From: an uncultured Pseudomonadota bacterium | GTDB taxonomy: Bacteria; Pseudomonadota; Gammaproteobacteria; Burkholderiales; Usitatibacteraceae | Length of the DNA stretch: 14,895 nucleotides | NCBI GenBank assembly: GCA_937898635.1 | Contig: CALEJW010000211.1 | Span: 1-14,895 of the forward strand | Direction: 5' to 3' | Shown: positions 14,895 through 14,895 of the stretch, in pieces | How positions within the stretch are numbered: the first letter of the stretch is position 1 | How the letters are laid out: every line of letters starts with the position of its first letter | Program-made: the position numbers and the translations under genes | Notes under the pieces: generated by a model | Told to the model about the DNA's origin: nothing | The model's database searches: none | What the model saw: only the letters and a program-made list of their open reading frames with translations

Positions 14895-14895
14895 G

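Overview
This is a dense, very GC-rich stretch of a bacterial chromosome holding 15 complete protein genes and one truncated gene. The gene content, the order tgt-yajC-secD-secF and the close resemblance of RppH, YihY, the YIP1-family protein and DedA to betaproteobacterial versions suggest a Betaproteobacterium. This placement is inference from remembered families; no search was run. I see no tRNA, rRNA, CRISPR array, insertion sequence, phage gene or replication origin. The content is mostly core housekeeping.

Layout. Positions 1-239 hold the end of a membrane pyrophosphatase gene (hppA) and a clear intrinsic terminator. Positions 262-6041 run on the plus strand: a glutathione S-transferase gene overlapping tgt (queuosine tRNA modification), then yajC, secD, secF (Sec translocase accessory complex) and dedA. 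A 76-bp palindromic repeat sits across the 3' end of tgt and supplies its last codons and stop. Positions 6074-7445 hold a DUF2721 membrane protein gene (+) facing a wrbA-DUF2069 pair (-). Positions 7514-8575 encode a YihY-type inner-membrane protein. It faces a 526-residue protein (8576-10156, -) in which I recognise an interrupted PilZ-like, c-di-GMP-type domain. Positions 10252-10752 encode an exported TlpA-type thioredoxin. It faces a leftward cluster of proS, a GNAT acetyltransferase gene and a lytic transglycosylase gene (13571 down to 10749) whose reading frames overlap. Positions 13730-14299 encode the RNA pyrophosphohydrolase RppH, which faces a YIP1-family membrane protein gene ending at 14313.

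How the genes work together. YajC, SecD and SecF act in one complex that pulls exported proteins through SecYEG. The other neighbours are linked mainly by shared transcription. Overlapping stop and start codons (GST/tgt, wrbA/DUF2069, proS/GNAT, GNAT/transglycosylase) point to translational coupling.

The most notable features are architectural. All four convergent gene pairs meet with between a 4-base overlap and a 13-base gap, three of them on a palindrome that serves both stop codons. Two genes have a promoter -10 box so close to a non-ATG start that their mRNAs look leaderless. The tgt 3' end has been rewritten by a REP/BIME-like palindrome. I found no convincing new multi-gene system.
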